Assembly (NCBI GenBank): GCA_016870855.1
Contig: VGAF01000067.1
Location: 1-6,261 of the forward strand
DNA: 6,261 nucleotides
Source of the DNA: Actinomycetota bacterium
GTDB lineage: Bacteria > Actinomycetota > Actinomycetes > Nanopelagicales > Nanopelagicaceae
Direction of reading: 5' to 3'
Part shown: positions 5,800-6,261 of the stretch, one piece after another
Layout: each line of letters starts with the position of its first letter
How positions within the stretch are numbered: the stretch's first letter is position 1
Position numbers and translations under genes: made by a program
Notes under the pieces: model-generated
The model's database searches: none
What the model was told of the DNA's origin: nothing
Seen by the model: the letters and a program-made list of their open reading frames with translations, nothing else

Positions 5800-6150
5800 A
5801 TGGAACTAGCCCGCAATTTCCTGCTTGGACTCCACTTAATAGGTATGGCCGGAATCCTCATTAGCCTGCTGGCCTCGCGCAAAAAGCTCTCCCCAGGCAT
5901 AACCCACTCCGCCCTACTCGCTTTTCTCACAGGAATCGCCCTAGTCGGGATCCGCTACGGCCTCAACGAGCAAGACCCCGTCAAATGGGCCAACGTCGAC
6001 AACGTCAAAATCACCATCAAAACCCTCTTCGCCGCCACCATCCTCATCCTCGGATTCCGCTACAAAAAGAAGGAATCTGTTTCGCCCGTGATTTGGTGGA
6101 CTATTGCTGTTCTCGCTTTAGCAAACATTGCGATTGCAGTGTGGTGGTAG
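5800..6150 (+). CDS. Small four-helix membrane protein of unknown function
   Basis: The 116-residue protein is mostly hydrophobic, with four probable membrane segments at about 5-24, 37-53, 71-86 and 96-115. They are joined by a basic loop (SRKKLS, 26-31), a polar loop with NEQDPVKWANVDNVK (56-70) and a strongly basic loop (RYKKKE, 87-92), which by the positive-inside rule would be cytoplasmic. From memory its plan (HLIG near the N-terminus, TGIALVG in helix 2, a polar N-x-K-x-x-x-K entry to helix 3) recalls a family of roughly 110-120-residue uncharacterised actinobacterial membrane proteins; that match is untested. It is divergent from the transporter operon and appears to be a single gene. 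Codon use changes abruptly near codon 93: isoleucine is mostly ATC before it and only ATT after it. Confidence 0.82.
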   Translation: MELARNFLLGLHLIGMAGILISLLASRKKLSPGITHSALLAFLTGIALVGIRYGLNEQDPVKWANVDNVKITIKTLFAATILILGFRYKKKESVSPVIWWTIAVLALANIAIAVWW

Positions 6151-6261
6151 TCCGATAACTCTTAATCACCGGGTCGGGGCTTTGGCTTTTGGCTAGAGAA
6201 ATAAAGAAGTTATAGCTCCTTCAGCCATCCCTAAAACTTATTTAATCCCTTTACCTCTATG
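6151..6261. other. Intergenic end of the window, no assignable gene
   Basis: No complete gene fits these 111 bases, and no U-tracted hairpin terminator is visible after the membrane protein gene. An ATG ends exactly at the last base of the window on the plus strand, but no ribosome site or correctly spaced -10 box supports it. On the minus strand two frames enter from the right edge and stop within about 35 bases. Either could be the C-terminus of a gene lying outside, and the fragment is too short to judge. Confidence 0.5.

Noticed and set aside
6181..6227. Possible terminator after the membrane protein gene (TGGCT and AGCCA, repeated GGCTTT units)
   Set aside because: The arms are 5 bp with a loop of nearly 30 bases and no T run follows, so no credible hairpin terminator forms.
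6259..6261. ATG at the very end of the window as a start of a next gene
   Set aside because: Neither a Shine-Dalgarno nor a TANNNT box 6 bases upstream supports it, and no coding sequence is visible.

Overview
This 6.3 kb window looks like chromosomal DNA from a moderate-GC actinobacterium. It would fit the small-genome freshwater or marine lineages (Nanopelagicales-like), but that placement is an inference. The supports are: an actinobacterial-type tRNA-Thr(GGU) without an encoded CCA end; a Tat-type lipoprotein as the sugar-binding protein; a sugar ABC transporter with no ATPase gene beside it; promoters at leaderless distance from start codons; and tight gene packing with GTG and TTG starts. 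No rRNA, mobile element, CRISPR array or phage gene was seen.

Layout. Almost everything lies on the minus strand and reads from right to left. A promoter candidate near 5729-5737 leads into a short leader with a hairpin, then a sugar-binding lipoprotein (4370-5683), a MalF-type permease (3413-4327), a MalG-type permease (2532-3416, overlapping the previous gene by 4 bases), and a secreted HExxH metallopeptidase-like protein (1112-2521, TTG start 10 bases after the permease stop). A quinone-oxidoreductase-like enzyme (135-1085) follows, probably with its own promoter inside the end of the peptidase gene. A tRNA-Thr(GGU) gene (19-91) comes last. On the plus strand, divergent from the transporter, is one small four-helix membrane protein (5800-6150), apparently read from a leaderless transcript. 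The last 111 bases hold no gene that can be assigned.

How the genes work together. The binding protein and two permeases form a CUT1-type carbohydrate importer that would need a shared ATPase encoded elsewhere. The peptidase-like gene is packed so closely behind the permeases that co-transcription is likely. It carries a signal peptide, a small basic two-cysteine module, a Pro/Ser/Thr tether and an intact gluzincin-like zinc site, so a surface or secreted activity expressed together with sugar uptake is the least expected part of the window. The oxidoreductase and the tRNA look like ordinary housekeeping neighbours.
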